Assembly: GCF_001905125.1 (NCBI RefSeq)
Contig: NZ_LWLE01000010.1
Location: 132,250-165,196 of the forward strand
Source: Streptomyces sp. TSRI0281
Lineage (GTDB): Bacteria; Actinomycetota; Actinomycetes; Streptomycetales; Streptomycetaceae
Length of the DNA: 32,947 nucleotides
Reading direction: 5' to 3'
This document shows, piece after piece, positions 25,564 to 32,947 of the stretch. How positions within the stretch are numbered: position 1 is the stretch's first letter; the number at the start of each line of letters is the position of its first letter. Below the pieces are notes generated by a model that did no database searches, had not been told where the DNA came from, and saw nothing but the letters and a program-made list of their open reading frames with translations. The translations under genes were made by a program, and so were the position numbers.

Positions 25564-26613
25564 CTACGAGAACAACGCGCTGTAACCGTTCAGTGCCGGC
25601 TGGCCACCCAGATGGGCGTACAGCACGGTGGACTCGCGGCCGATCTCGCCGCGCCCCACGAGGTCGGCCATGCCCGCCATCGACTTCCCCTCGTACACCG
25701 GGTCGGTGACCATGCCCTCCGTACGGGCGGCCAGCCGCATCGCGTCGAGCGTCGTGTCGTCGGGGATGCCGTACGTACCGGCGTGGTACCGCTCGTCCAG
25801 CTCGATGTCGTTCACCGTGAGTGCGCGCCGTACACCGATGAGCGAGGCGGTGGCACCCGCGATCCTGGCGATCTGTTCGCGGGTACGGGCCGGTTCGGCG
25901 GAGGCGTCGATACCCAGCACACGGCGGGGACGGCCGCCCGCCTCCTCGATGGCGGCGAAGCCCGCGACCATGCCGGCCTGGGTGGAGCCGGTCACCGAGC
26001 AGACGACGACCGTGTCGAAGAAGACGCCCAGCGCGCGTTCCTGCTCGACGACCTCGTACGCCCAGTTGGCGAAGCCGAGACCGCCCAGCGGGTGGTCCGA
26101 GGCGCCGGCCGGGATGGCGTACGGGCGGCCGCCGCGCTCCTCGACCTCGCGCAGCGCCTGCTCCCAGCTGTCCTTGACGCCGATGCCGAATCCGGCGCGG
26201 ACGAGGCGGATGTCGGCCCCGGCGAGACGGCTGATCAGGATGTTGCCGACCTTGTCGTAGACGGCGTCGGGCCACTCGACCCAGCTTTCCTGGATGAGCA
26301 CGCACTTCAGGCCCGCGCGAGCGGCGACCGCGGCCACCTGGCGGGTGTGATTGGACTGGACGCCGCCTATGGAGACGAGGGTGTCGCAGCCCTTGGCCAG
26401 CGCGTCGGCGACGAGGTATTCGAGCTTGCGGGTCTTGTTGCCGCCGTAGGCGATCGGGGAGTTGCAGTCCTCGCGCTTGGCCCAGAGTTCGGCACCGCCG
26501 AGATGCTCGGTGAGCCGGTCCAGGCGGTGCGTCGGCGAAGGGCCGAAGAGGAGGGGGTAGCGGTGCGGAGCGGAGAGTGCGGCCGGGAGGGTGGGAAGGG
26601 GCGCGGTCGTCAT
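25564..26613 (-). CDS. acdS: 1-aminocyclopropane-1-carboxylate (ACC) deaminase
   Basis: This PLP enzyme splits ACC, the plant ethylene precursor, into 2-oxobutanoate and ammonia. The 349 residues follow AcdS closely: YPLLFGPSPTHRLDRL, LWAKREDCNS, GGNKTRKLEYL with the PLP lysine at Lys60, SIGGVQSNHTRQVAAVAARAG, YAIPAGASDHPLGGLGF, VVCSVTGSTQAGMV, DPVYEGKSM and LYAHLGGQPALNGY. The Glu of YEGKS and the Leu of AHLGG separate true ACC deaminases from the related D-cysteine desulfhydrases, which carry Ser and Thr there; both point to ACC deaminase. The ATG at 26613 has AAGGAG 5 bases upstream; longer readings have no family match. The gene lies beside a GntR regulator on the same strand, inside an otherwise conserved potassium gene cluster. 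Confidence 0.94.
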   Translation of the reverse strand: MTTAPLPTLPAALSAPHRYPLLFGPSPTHRLDRLTEHLGGAELWAKREDCNSPIAYGGNKTRKLEYLVADALAKGCDTLVSIGGVQSNHTRQVAAVAARAGLKCVLIQESWVEWPDAVYDKVGNILISRLAGADIRLVRAGFGIGVKDSWEQALREVEERGGRPYAIPAGASDHPLGGLGFANWAYEVVEQERALGVFFDTVVVCSVTGSTQAGMVAGFAAIEEAGGRPRRVLGIDASAEPARTREQIARIAGATASLIGVRRALTVNDIELDERYHAGTYGIPDDTTLDAMRLAARTEGMVTDPVYEGKSMAGMADLVGRGEIGRESTVLYAHLGGQPALNGYSALFS

Positions 26614-26729
26614 GGGGGCTCCTTGGGTCGCGATCAGGGACCGGTGAAGGGACGGAAGGACGGCAGAAAGACAGGAGGGAGACGGGAGGAAGGGGCTGGC
26701 GAGGGGAACGGGAACGGAGGTCCTGGCGC

Positions 26730-27404
26730 TCATGCCTCCTGGGTGGTGGCGTTCTCCTCCTCGTCCGCCAGCCCTTCCAGCGCACTCCAGATCTCCGTCG
26801 TGATCCGCGCCGCCGCCTCCGCGTCGCCTTCCGCGCAGGCGTCGATGAGACGGTCGTGGAGTTCCGCCGATCCGTGCGCCGCGCTCGCCGTGCCGAACCG
26901 GCGCCACTCCAGGCGGCGGATCAGTGGGGTGTAGCGCTCGATGGTGGCGGCGACCGCGCGGTTGCCGCAGGCGGTGACGAGGGTGTCGTGCAGTTCGTCG
27001 TCGGCGCGCAGCGCGGCCGCGACGTCACCCCCGTCGGTCGCGGCTCTGAAGCGCTCGTTGGCCTCGCGCATCGCCGCGGTGTCCCGCTCCGTGAGATGCG
27101 GCACGGCACCGCGCGCCGCCAGTTCCTGCAGGGCCTGTACGACGGCGGCGGCATCCCGGACGTCGCGCGGCACGAGCCGTGTCACCCGGGTGTAGCTCTG
27201 CGGCTTGCTCTCGACGAGCCCCTCCCCGATCAGCCGGGACAGGGCCTCACGGACCGGGGCGCGGGAGAGGCCGAGACGTTCGGCGAGGTCGGCGTCGCGG
27301 ACGGGGGCTCCGGGTGGGATGTCCCCGCGGACGATGGCGTCGCGGATGGCTTCGTACGCGGTGTCCCGCAGCAGTGTCCGCCGGACCGGGCGAAGGGTCT
27401 CCAT
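26730..27404 (-). CDS. GntR-family (FadR subgroup) transcriptional regulator
   Basis: The 224-residue protein has an N-terminal GntR winged helix (TAYEAIRDAIVRGDIPPGAPV, LAERLGLSRAPVREALSRLIGEGLVE) and a C-terminal all-helical FCD-type ligand domain with a probable metal site (DDELHDTLVTACGN, HGSAELHDRLIDAC). ATG 27404 is chosen because the helix-turn-helix follows at the usual distance; the frame is open further upstream without family match. It lies 116 bases upstream of acdS on the same strand and probably controls acdS, perhaps with ACC or a product as signal. A palindrome at 27410-27424, almost touching the start codon, suggests autoregulation. Confidence 0.9.
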   Translation of the reverse strand: METLRPVRRTLLRDTAYEAIRDAIVRGDIPPGAPVRDADLAERLGLSRAPVREALSRLIGEGLVESKPQSYTRVTRLVPRDVRDAAAVVQALQELAARGAVPHLTERDTAAMREANERFRAATDGGDVAAALRADDELHDTLVTACGNRAVAATIERYTPLIRRLEWRRFGTASAAHGSAELHDRLIDACAEGDAEAAARITTEIWSALEGLADEEENATTQEA

Positions 27405-27409
27405 GAACT

Positions 27410-27424
27410 GACATGTTAGATGTC
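27410..27424. promoter_or_regulatory. Possible GntR operator
   Basis: GACAT-GTTAG-ATGTC is a perfect 5-base inverted repeat with a 5-base centre, located 5 bases before the GntR start codon. Size and position suit an autoregulatory GntR site, but the half-sites are short. Confidence 0.4.
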
Positions 27425-27726
27425 TGTTGTCCTGGCCGGAAGGGTGCGTGCGGCGGGGGTTCGGGCGGAGGGGCCGGGGGACGCGGGGCACCCGAGCCGG
27501 GAAGGGTGGTCGAGCGGACGAGCGCGTTCCCTTTACCTCCCTTTTGCCGGAGTGTCGCGCCGAACGCACACTCGGATGAGGCATTGGATGCATGGCCGCA
27601 TAAGCTCATCCCCTGGCAACGCCGAAGGCGGTTGCCCCGTTGTTTGCCCGGCAAGCTGAGAGAGAAGTGTGAGCAGGGTGTTTTCGCAGGTCAGCCGGAC
27701 GACCAGGACTGCGAGGTAGGCGCAAG
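27425..27726. other. Divergent intergenic region between GntR and ceoB
   Basis: No gene is visible. It should hold the promoter of the GntR-acdS unit (minus) and that of ceoB-ceoC (plus). A hairpin with GGCAAC/GTTGCC arms lies at 27615-27636 in the ceoB leader. I saw no known riboswitch core. Confidence 0.4.
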
Positions 27727-28395
27727 GTGCACATCGTCATCATGGGCTGCGGGCGAGTCGGAGCCGCTCTCGCGCAGACTCTGGAGCAGCAGGGGCACAC
27801 GGTCGCGGTGATCGACCAGGACCCCACGGCGTTCCGCCGCCTCGGTTCCGGATTCGGTGGCCGTCGGGTCACCGGGGTCGGCTTCGACCAGGACACCCTC
27901 CGCGAGGCGGGCATCGAGGAGGCCGGGGCGTTCGCCGCGGTCAGCAGCGGCGACAACTCGAACATCATCGCCGCCCGGGTGGCCCGCGAGATGTTCAGCA
28001 TCGAGAACGTCGCGGCCCGGATCTACGACCCCCGGCGTGCCGAGGTCTACCAGCGTCTCGGTATCCCCACCGTGGCCACGGTCCGCTGGACCGCGGACCA
28101 GATGCTGCGGCGGCTGCTGCCCTCGGGCGCCGAGCCGCTGTGGCGCGACCCCAGCGGTGGTGTGCAGCTCGCCGAGGTGCACACGACGCCGTCCTGGATC
28201 GGCCACAAGATCAGCACGCTCCAGGAGGAGACCGGCGTCCGCGTGGCCTTCCTCACCCGTTTGGGTGAAGCCATACTGCCGACGTCGCAGACCGTCCTGC
28301 AGGAGGGCGACCTGGTCCACGTGATGATGCGTACGGACGAGATCGCCAAGGTCGAAGCGGCCTTTGCCGAGGGTCCCGAGGAAGGCGGTCACTGA
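27727..28395 (+). CDS. ceoB: TrkA-family potassium transport regulatory protein (CeoB)
   Basis: The 222-residue cytosolic protein has an N-terminal RCK_N/TrkA_N Rossmann domain with the dinucleotide motif MGCGRVGAALAQTLEQQGH and the acidic end of strand two (VIDQDP), and a C-terminal RCK_C domain from about residue 135 (VQLAEVHTTPSWIGHKI, EGDLVHVMMRTDE). Such subunits bind NAD(H) or ATP and gate a potassium channel or transporter. The GTG start at 27727 has GAGG about 10 bases upstream. It overlaps ceoC by one base (TGATG), so the two are coupled and probably form a complex, like Rv2691/Rv2692. No TrkH/TrkG channel is encoded here; the KimA-like permease is the only membrane potassium transporter nearby. 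Confidence 0.92.
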   Translation: MHIVIMGCGRVGAALAQTLEQQGHTVAVIDQDPTAFRRLGSGFGGRRVTGVGFDQDTLREAGIEEAGAFAAVSSGDNSNIIAARVAREMFSIENVAARIYDPRRAEVYQRLGIPTVATVRWTADQMLRRLLPSGAEPLWRDPSGGVQLAEVHTTPSWIGHKISTLQEETGVRVAFLTRLGEAILPTSQTVLQEGDLVHVMMRTDEIAKVEAAFAEGPEEGGH

Positions 28396-29072
28396 TGCGC
28401 GTATCGATTGCCGGGGCCGGCGCGGTGGGCCGTTCCATCGCGGCCGAGCTCCTGGAGAACGGGCACGAGGTGCTGCTGATCGACAAGGCGCCGACCGCCA
28501 TCTCGGTGGAGCGGGTCCCGATGGCCGAGTGGCTGCTCGCGGACGCCTGTGAGATCACCTCGCTCGACGAGGCCGCCCTGCAGCGCTGCAACGTCGTCAT
28601 CGCCGCGACCGGCGACGACAAGGTCAACCTGGTCGTCTCGCTGCTCGCGAAGACCGAGTACGGCGTTCCGCGGGTCGTCGCCCGGGTGAACAACCCCAAG
28701 AACGAGTGGCTGTTCAACGAGTCGTGGGGCGTCGATGTCGCGGTCTCCACGCCGCGCCTGATGTCGGCCCTGGTCGAGGAGGCGGTGAGCGTCGGCGATC
28801 TGGTCCGGCTGCTGCGCTTCAGCCACGGTGACGCGAACCTGGTCGAGCTGACGCTGCCGCCCGAGTCGGCGCTGGCCGGCACCCAGGTCGGGGACGTCGC
28901 ATGGCCGGAGGACACCTCGCTGGTCACCATCATCCGCGGTACGCGCGTACTGACGCCGAGCACCGAGGAGACCCTGGAGGCCGGTGACGAGCTGCTGTTC
29001 GTGGCCGCCCAGGCGCGCGAGGAGCAGTTGGAGGACCTGCTGTCGGTCCGCCGCGATCCCGAGGACGACTGA
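28395..29072 (+). CDS. ceoC: TrkA-family potassium transport regulatory protein (CeoC)
   Basis: The second RCK protein has 225 residues: nucleotide-binding GAGAVGRSIAAELLENGH, strand two ending in LLIDKAP, NVVIAATGDDKVNLVVSLLAK typical of TrkA_N, then RCK_C from about 140 (ANLVELTLPPESALAGTQVGDV, EAGDELLFVAAQ) and an acidic tail. It shares the TrkA fold with CeoB but differs in sequence, and the pair likely assemble as a hetero-oligomeric gating ring. The ATG at 28395 lies in the stop of ceoB. A repeat array and a strong hairpin follow before the convergent DUF3159 gene. Confidence 0.92.
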   Translation: MRVSIAGAGAVGRSIAAELLENGHEVLLIDKAPTAISVERVPMAEWLLADACEITSLDEAALQRCNVVIAATGDDKVNLVVSLLAKTEYGVPRVVARVNNPKNEWLFNESWGVDVAVSTPRLMSALVEEAVSVGDLVRLLRFSHGDANLVELTLPPESALAGTQVGDVAWPEDTSLVTIIRGTRVLTPSTEETLEAGDELLFVAAQAREEQLEDLLSVRRDPEDD

Positions 29073-29086
29073 GCAGGCACCACAGG

Positions 29087-29226
29087 CACCGTACGTACGG
29101 GAGCCACCGGCAACACCGTACGCAGGGGAGCACTCGGCGGCACCGTACGTACGGGAGCCAGGCAGCACCGTAGGGACCAGTCGGCGGCACCGTATGTACG
29201 GGAGCACTCGGCGGCACCGTACACAC
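29087..29226. repeat. Six-copy tandem repeat of 22-27 bases
   Basis: Units begin with CACCGTA at 29087, 29114, 29141, 29166, 29188 and 29215. The consensus starts CACCGTACGTACGGGAGC and ends ACTCGGCGG; unit spacing is 27, 27, 25, 22 and 27 bases. The best copies contain the perfect palindrome CCGTACGTACGG. The array lies between the ceoC stop and the terminator hairpin and is not in any frame. It is too short and has no true spacers, so it is not CRISPR. Confidence 0.85.
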
Positions 29227-29228
29227 GT

Positions 29229-29267
29229 GAAGGGCCCGCAACCGTGACTCACGGTTGCGGGCCCTTC
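29229..29267. terminator. Strong bidirectional hairpin between ceoC and the DUF3159 gene
   Basis: Arms GAAGGGCCCGCAACCGTG (29229-29246) and CACGGTTGCGGGCCCTTC (29250-29267) form a perfect 18-base stem with a 3-base loop. It lies between the convergent ceoC and DUF3159 genes, 28 bases from the latter's stop, and can serve both strands. Confidence 0.85.
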
Positions 29268-29295
29268 GCATCGTCTGCCGACGGCGGTGTGTCGG

Positions 29296-30054
29296 TCAGC
29301 CCTCGTAGTTGCGGGCTGCCGCCGCCTGCGCCTTGCGGGCCTTCTCGGCCTGCTCCTCCGCCTCCATCTCGGCGAAGACGTCGATGGGCGGCGGCGCCTT
29401 GGCCAGGAAGACCCAGGTCAGGTAGACCGCGAGCAGGAACGGCGGGATCTTCAGCGCGACCAGCACCCAGCCCAGCTGGGCGGTGTCGGCCCACCAGTAG
29501 AGCGGGAAGAGGATCGCGCACTTGGCGAGCAGGATCAGACCCCAGGCGTAGCTGGCCTTGGCGTACGCCTTCTTGCGGCCGGGGTTCCTGGTGCGCCAGG
29601 AGAGGTTCTCCTTGAAGACCGGGCCCAGGATCAGGCCGATCAGCGGAACTCCGGCGAGGGTCGTGATGAGGTAGGCGAGCGCCAGGCCGAGCGTGTAGAC
29701 CATGCCCGGCAGGTAGAAGTCCTTGGCGTTGCCCGTCATCATCGCGAAGACCACACCGAAGGCCACGCCGAAGACGCCGCTGAAGGCGTGCTTGACGGTG
29801 TCCTTGCGGATCAGCCGTACGGCGACGAGCGCGAGGGACACCGCCAGGGCCGCGATGGCCGAGACGTGCAGGTTCTTGTTGATGGTGAAGATCGTGACGA
29901 AGAGCAGACCGGGCAGGACTGTCTCCACCATGCCGCGCACGCCGCCGAAAGCCTCGAAGAGCGCGGCCTCGGTAACCGCTTTCGCTTCGGCTTCCTGCTC
30001 TTCGGTGCGATGGGGCTGGTCCGTTTCGGACGTCGGCTTGTCAAGAGACGTCAC
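29296..30054 (-). CDS. DUF3159 family membrane protein
   Basis: The 252-residue integral membrane protein begins with an acidic cytosolic stretch, then FGGVRGMVETVLPGLLFVTIF, the conserved entry of DUF3159, and about six membrane segments (for instance VSAIAALAVSLALVAVRLI, PLIGLILGPVF, LILLAKCAILFPLYWW). The loop between segments holds ENLSWRTRNPGRKKAYAKASYAWG, a conserved basic patch. The C-terminus is a charged, Ala/Glu/Lys helix. Its function is unknown. It corresponds to Rv2693c. The GTG start lies 3 bases after the stop of the OB-fold gene, so the two genes form one unit. Confidence 0.9.
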   Translation of the reverse strand: MTSLDKPTSETDQPHRTEEQEAEAKAVTEAALFEAFGGVRGMVETVLPGLLFVTIFTINKNLHVSAIAALAVSLALVAVRLIRKDTVKHAFSGVFGVAFGVVFAMMTGNAKDFYLPGMVYTLGLALAYLITTLAGVPLIGLILGPVFKENLSWRTRNPGRKKAYAKASYAWGLILLAKCAILFPLYWWADTAQLGWVLVALKIPPFLLAVYLTWVFLAKAPPPIDVFAEMEAEEQAEKARKAQAAAARNYEG

Positions 30055-30057
30055 CGG

Positions 30058-30474
30058 CTACTCCTTGCCGAGCGGTCGGAGTTCGTATGTGGGGTTGAAC
30101 AGCACCCGGCGCCCGTGACTCATGGCGACGCGGCCCGAGACGATGAGTCTGCGGCCGGGCTCGATGCCGATGATCGAGCGTCGGCCCAGCCAGACCACGT
30201 CCAGCGGCGCGGTGCCGTCGAAGAGCTCCGCCTCCAGGGCGGGCACTCCGGCACGCGGACGCAGGGTGACGGTCCGCAACGTACCAGCCACCTTCACGAT
30301 CTGGCGGTCCGAGCATTCGGAGATACGCGTGCACCCCGACGCCTGCGTGTCCTCCTGCAGCTCCTCCGACTCCAGGTCCTGCTGGGAGCTGGACAGCCGG
30401 TCGAGCATGCGGCGGAAGCGGCCGGAGGGCTTTTCCGCCTTCCCGGCCTTCTCGAATCGAGGAACGGCACTCAT
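30058..30474 (-). CDS. OB-fold nucleic-acid-binding domain protein
   Basis: The 138-residue protein has a basic N-terminus with RFRRMLDRLSSSQQDLESEEL, then a five-strand OB-fold: KVAGTLRTVTLRP, PALEAELFDGTAPLDVVWLGRR, GIEPGRRLIVSGRVAM, RRVLFNPTYEL. The D-G-T-x-x-L-x-V-x-W-L-G-R stretch is typical of OB-folds related to RecG and aaRS anticodon-binding domains. Likely a small RNA- or DNA-binding protein of unknown role, equivalent to Rv2694c. ATG 30474 is the start; the ribosome site is weak. It heads the two-gene unit with DUF3159. Confidence 0.88.
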   Translation of the reverse strand: MSAVPRFEKAGKAEKPSGRFRRMLDRLSSSQQDLESEELQEDTQASGCTRISECSDRQIVKVAGTLRTVTLRPRAGVPALEAELFDGTAPLDVVWLGRRSIIGIEPGRRLIVSGRVAMSHGRRVLFNPTYELRPLGKE

Positions 30475-30626
30475 ACCCGAAGGGTACCGGTCCCGTGTGG
30501 TACGAGCGGGGGTCGGGGAAGATCACTCGTACGGGTTACGGGGATGGGTGCCGCAGGTTGTCGTTACCGGGCGGGGAGCCGCCGGCGCGCCGACCGGTAA
30601 CCGCCCTCGGCCGCCGTCAGCCGCCG

Positions 30627-31319
30627 TCAGCCGCGCTCGAAGCGGTATCCCATGCCCGGCTCGGTGACGAAGTGCCGGGGGTGCGAGGGGTCGGCCTCCA
30701 GCTTGCGGCGCAGCTGGGCCATGTAGACCCGCAGGTAGTTGGTCTCGGTGCCGTACGAGGGGCCCCAGACCTCCTGGAGCAGCTGCTTCTGGCTGACCAG
30801 GCGGCCGCTGTTGCGGACGAGGACCTCCAGCAGGTGCCATTCGGTGGGAGTGAGCCGTACGTCACGGCCCTCGCGGTGGACCTTCTTCGCCGCCAGGTCG
30901 ACCGTGAAGCCCTCGGTCTCGACGATCACGATGTCGTCGGCGCCGTCCTGGCCGACGGGTTCGGCACGGCGTACGGAGGCACGCAGCCGGGCCAGCAGTT
31001 CATCCATGCCGAACGGCTTGGTGACGTAGTCGTCGGCCCCCGCGTCCAGGGCCTCGACCTTCTCGTCGGACGTGTGGCGGGCGGAGAGCACCAGGATCGG
31101 TACCCGGGTCCAGCCGCGCAGCCCCTTGATCACCTCGACACCGTCCATGTCGGGCAGCCCGAGGTCGAGGACGACGACATCGGGGTGGCGGGCGGCGGCG
31201 AGCTGGAGGGCGGTCGCCCCGTCGGGGGCCGCGTCCACCTCGTACTTGCGCGCCTTCAGATTGATCACGAGGGCGCGTACGATCTGCGGCTCGTCGTCGA
31301 CCACAAGCACCCTGGTCAT
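30627..31319 (-). CDS. kdpE: Response regulator of the KdpDE system, OmpR family
   Basis: This 230-residue OmpR-type regulator has a receiver domain with acidic pair Asp8/Asp9, phospho-acceptor Asp52 in VVVLDLGLPDMDG and Lys100 in YVTKPFGMDELLARL, then a C-terminal winged helix (VRLTPTEWHLLEVLVRNSGRLVSQ, the WGPSYGTETNYLRVYMAQLRRKLE recognition segment, TEPGMGYRF). KdpE activates the kdpFABC potassium pump genes when potassium is low or osmolarity high. The start at 31319 gives the family beginning TRVLVVDDEP. It lies 58 bases downstream of kdpD on the same strand. The kdpFABC genes are not in the window; they may lie beyond its right end. Confidence 0.93.
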   Translation of the reverse strand: MTRVLVVDDEPQIVRALVINLKARKYEVDAAPDGATALQLAAARHPDVVVLDLGLPDMDGVEVIKGLRGWTRVPILVLSARHTSDEKVEALDAGADDYVTKPFGMDELLARLRASVRRAEPVGQDGADDIVIVETEGFTVDLAAKKVHREGRDVRLTPTEWHLLEVLVRNSGRLVSQKQLLQEVWGPSYGTETNYLRVYMAQLRRKLEADPSHPRHFVTEPGMGYRFERG

Positions 31320-31377
31320 CGCGGACCTGCCTTTCTGCTGTTCGGAGAGTGTGTGCTGTACGGAATCGGGGCTGCCG

Positions 31378-32947
31378 TCACGAGGTGACCGGGGCAGGAA
31401 GATCGGGGCTGGCCGCAACGTATCCCGGTGCCGCCTTGAGGGTGAGCACCATGGTCAGGCCGCCGCCGGGGGTGTCCTCGGCGTCGAGTGTGCCGCCCAT
31501 GGCCTCCACGAAGCCGCGGGCGACGGCGAGGCCGAGGCCCACTCCGGCGCCGCGCGGGGCGTCGCCGTACCGCTGGAAGGGCTCGAAGATCCGTTCCTTG
31601 CCCTCGTCCGGAACCCCCCGGCCCCGGTCGGCGACCCGTAGCTCGACGCGTTCGCCCAGCGCGCTGGCGGCCACGGCGACGGGCTTCCCGTCGGGGCTGT
31701 ACTTGACGGCGTTCTCGACGATGTTGGCGACGGCCCGCTCCAGCAGCCCGGGGTCGACGGCGACCATCGGCAGCGTCTCGGGGATGTCGAGGTCGACGCT
31801 GCCCTCGGGGACGCCGCCGAGTGCCATGGGCACGACCTCGTCCAGATCGATCTCACGGATCAGCGGGGTGACGGTGCCGGTCTGGAGGCGGGACATGTCC
31901 AGGAGGTTGCCGACCAGATGGTCGAGGCGGTCGGCGCCGTCCTCGATGCCTTCGAGGAGTTCGGCCTCGTCCTCCTGCGACCAGGCGACGTCGTCGGAGC
32001 GCAGCGAGCTCACGGCGGCCTTGATGGCGGCCAGCGGGGTGCGCAGATCATGGCTGACGGCGGCGAGCAGGGCGGTGCGTATGCGGTTCCCCTCGGCGAG
32101 TCTGCGGGCCTCCTCGGCCTCCCAGACCAGGCGCTGGCGGTCCAGGACGACGGCGGCCTGGGCGGCGAACGCACCGAGCACGCGCCGGTCCTCGGCGGGC
32201 AGGACGCGGCCGGACAGGGCGAGCGCCATGTGGTCGCCGACCGGCATGTCCACATCGGCGTCGTCGGGGCGCACGGCGGGCGCCGGGCCGACGGACCCGG
32301 CGCAGGTCCACGGGTCGACGTCGCTCTTCCGCTCCAGCAGGGCGACGGACTCCATGGCGAAGGTCTCGCGGACCCGGTCCAGCAGGGCGTCCAGGGTGGT
32401 CTCGCCGCGCAGGACGCTGCCCGCGAGGAAGGAGAGGATCTCCGACTCGGCGCGCAGCCGGGCCGCCTGATGGGTGCGGCGGGCCGCCAGATCCACCACG
32501 GACGCGACCGCCACCGCGACCGCGAAGAAGATCACGATCGCGACGAAGTTCTCCGGGTCCTGCACGGTGAGGGTGTGCGTGGGCGGGGTGAACCAGTAGT
32601 TCAGGAGCATCGAGCCGACGGCGGCCGAGGCGAGGGCGGGGCGCAGTCCGCCGAGCAGGGCAGCGGCGACGGTCAGGAAGAGGAAGAGCAGGACGTCGTT
32701 GGCGAGTCCCGGGCCGTTCTCCAGGCTGGTCAGCAGCAGCGAGAGGAGGGCGGGTCCCGCGACGCCGACGAGCCAGCCCCAGATGATGCGGGCGCGGCCC
32801 AGGCGGGCGCCGCGGGCGATGGGCAGGCCGCGGCCCTTGGCGACTTCCTCGTGCGTGACGATGTGGACGTCGAGGTCGGGGCCGGAATCGCGCGCGACGG
32901 TCGAGCCGACACCGGGACCGTAGATGTACTGCCAGGTCTTGCGCCGG
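31378..32947 (-). CDS. kdpD: Sensor histidine kinase KdpD, C-terminal part (N-terminus outside window)
   Basis: About 522 residues are visible of a protein of roughly 850. The first visible part is the end of the USP-like region (VHIVTHEEVAKGRGLP), then the DUF4118 membrane domain with four segments (PALLSLLLTSLE, VLLFLFLTVAAALLGG, SAAVGSMLLNYWF, FVAIVIFFAVAVAVASVV), a GAF-like domain (about 32170-32430), the phospho-acceptor H-box AAVSHDLRTPLAAIKAA near 32050, the N-box VENAVKYSPDGK, and G-boxes DRGRGVPDEGKERIFEPF and GVGLGLAVARGFVEAMGG. KdpD senses potassium and turgor and phosphorylates KdpE. The N-terminal KdpD sensor domain with its Walker-like motif is beyond the window. Confidence 0.94.
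   Translation of the reverse strand, partial: RRKTWQYIYGPGVGSTVARDSGPDLDVHIVTHEEVAKGRGLPIARGARLGRARIIWGWLVGVAGPALLSLLLTSLENGPGLANDVLLFLFLTVAAALLGGLRPALASAAVGSMLLNYWFTPPTHTLTVQDPENFVAIVIFFAVAVAVASVVDLAARRTHQAARLRAESEILSFLAGSVLRGETTLDALLDRVRETFAMESVALLERKSDVDPWTCAGSVGPAPAVRPDDADVDMPVGDHMALALSGRVLPAEDRRVLGAFAAQAAVVLDRQRLVWEAEEARRLAEGNRIRTALLAAVSHDLRTPLAAIKAAVSSLRSDDVAWSQEDEAELLEGIEDGADRLDHLVGNLLDMSRLQTGTVTPLIREIDLDEVVPMALGGVPEGSVDLDIPETLPMVAVDPGLLERAVANIVENAVKYSPDGKPVAVAASALGERVELRVADRGRGVPDEGKERIFEPFQRYGDAPRGAGVGLGLAVARGFVEAMGGTLDAEDTPGGGLTMVLTLKAAPGYVAASPDLPAPVTS

Noticed and set aside
29087..29226. Possible CRISPR array
   Set aside because: Units are contiguous with no unique spacers, too short, and no cas genes are near.

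Overview
The window looks like a stretch of Streptomyces chromosome (high GC, third-position G/C codon use, GTG starts, and typical actinobacterial families such as SARP regulators, DrrA/DrrB transporters, CYP105-type P450 with 3Fe-4S ferredoxin, DUF3159 and CeoB/CeoC). Identification at genus level is inference from gene content.

Layout. (1) 1-5.3 kb is a decayed accessory region. It holds the N-terminal 389 residues of a KimA-like permease and a small hypothetical protein. An MFS transporter and a zinc-free alcohol dehydrogenase follow, truncated and joined head to tail by a deletion, with a divergent TetR gene and its probable operator. Next come a ferredoxin remnant that has lost its cluster cysteines, an in-frame chimera of ferredoxin reductase and cytochrome P450, and one intact 3Fe-4S ferredoxin. 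(2) 5.4-10.9 kb holds an NTF2-like protein, a DrrA/DrrB-type ABC exporter and a large SARP-NB-ARC regulator that converges on and overlaps drrB. (3) 11.1-12.6 kb is a scar zone: an IS5-type transposase pseudogene with an internal inverted segment, a small hypothetical gene and unassigned sequence. (4) 12.6-21.9 kb is a cassette with two very large genes read on the minus strand. One encodes a 763-residue protein of no recognised family and the other a 2026-residue P-loop ATPase with a very long N-terminal sensor-like part. The cassette is bracketed by 40-base near-identical direct repeats, one of which is the 3' end of the RNA methyltransferase gene. This is the best candidate for an undescribed system, probably of the conflict/defence type, sitting in what looks like an integration site. 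(5) 21.9-32.9 kb is conserved core sequence: TRAM-domain RNA methyltransferase, KimA-like potassium transporter, an inserted ACC deaminase with its GntR regulator, the CeoB/CeoC (TrkA) potassium-regulatory pair, DUF3159 membrane protein, OB-fold protein, KdpE and most of KdpD (cut by the window end). The order methyltransferase - permease - CeoB - CeoC - DUF3159 - OB-fold matches Rv2689c to Rv2694c of Mycobacterium tuberculosis from memory.

How the genes work together. Region 5 is largely a potassium homeostasis locus: a candidate importer, two RCK-type gating subunits and the Kdp two-component system. A second KimA-like gene is at the left edge. The SARP regulator may govern the adjacent DrrAB exporter. 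The two giant genes of region 4 are probably one operon.
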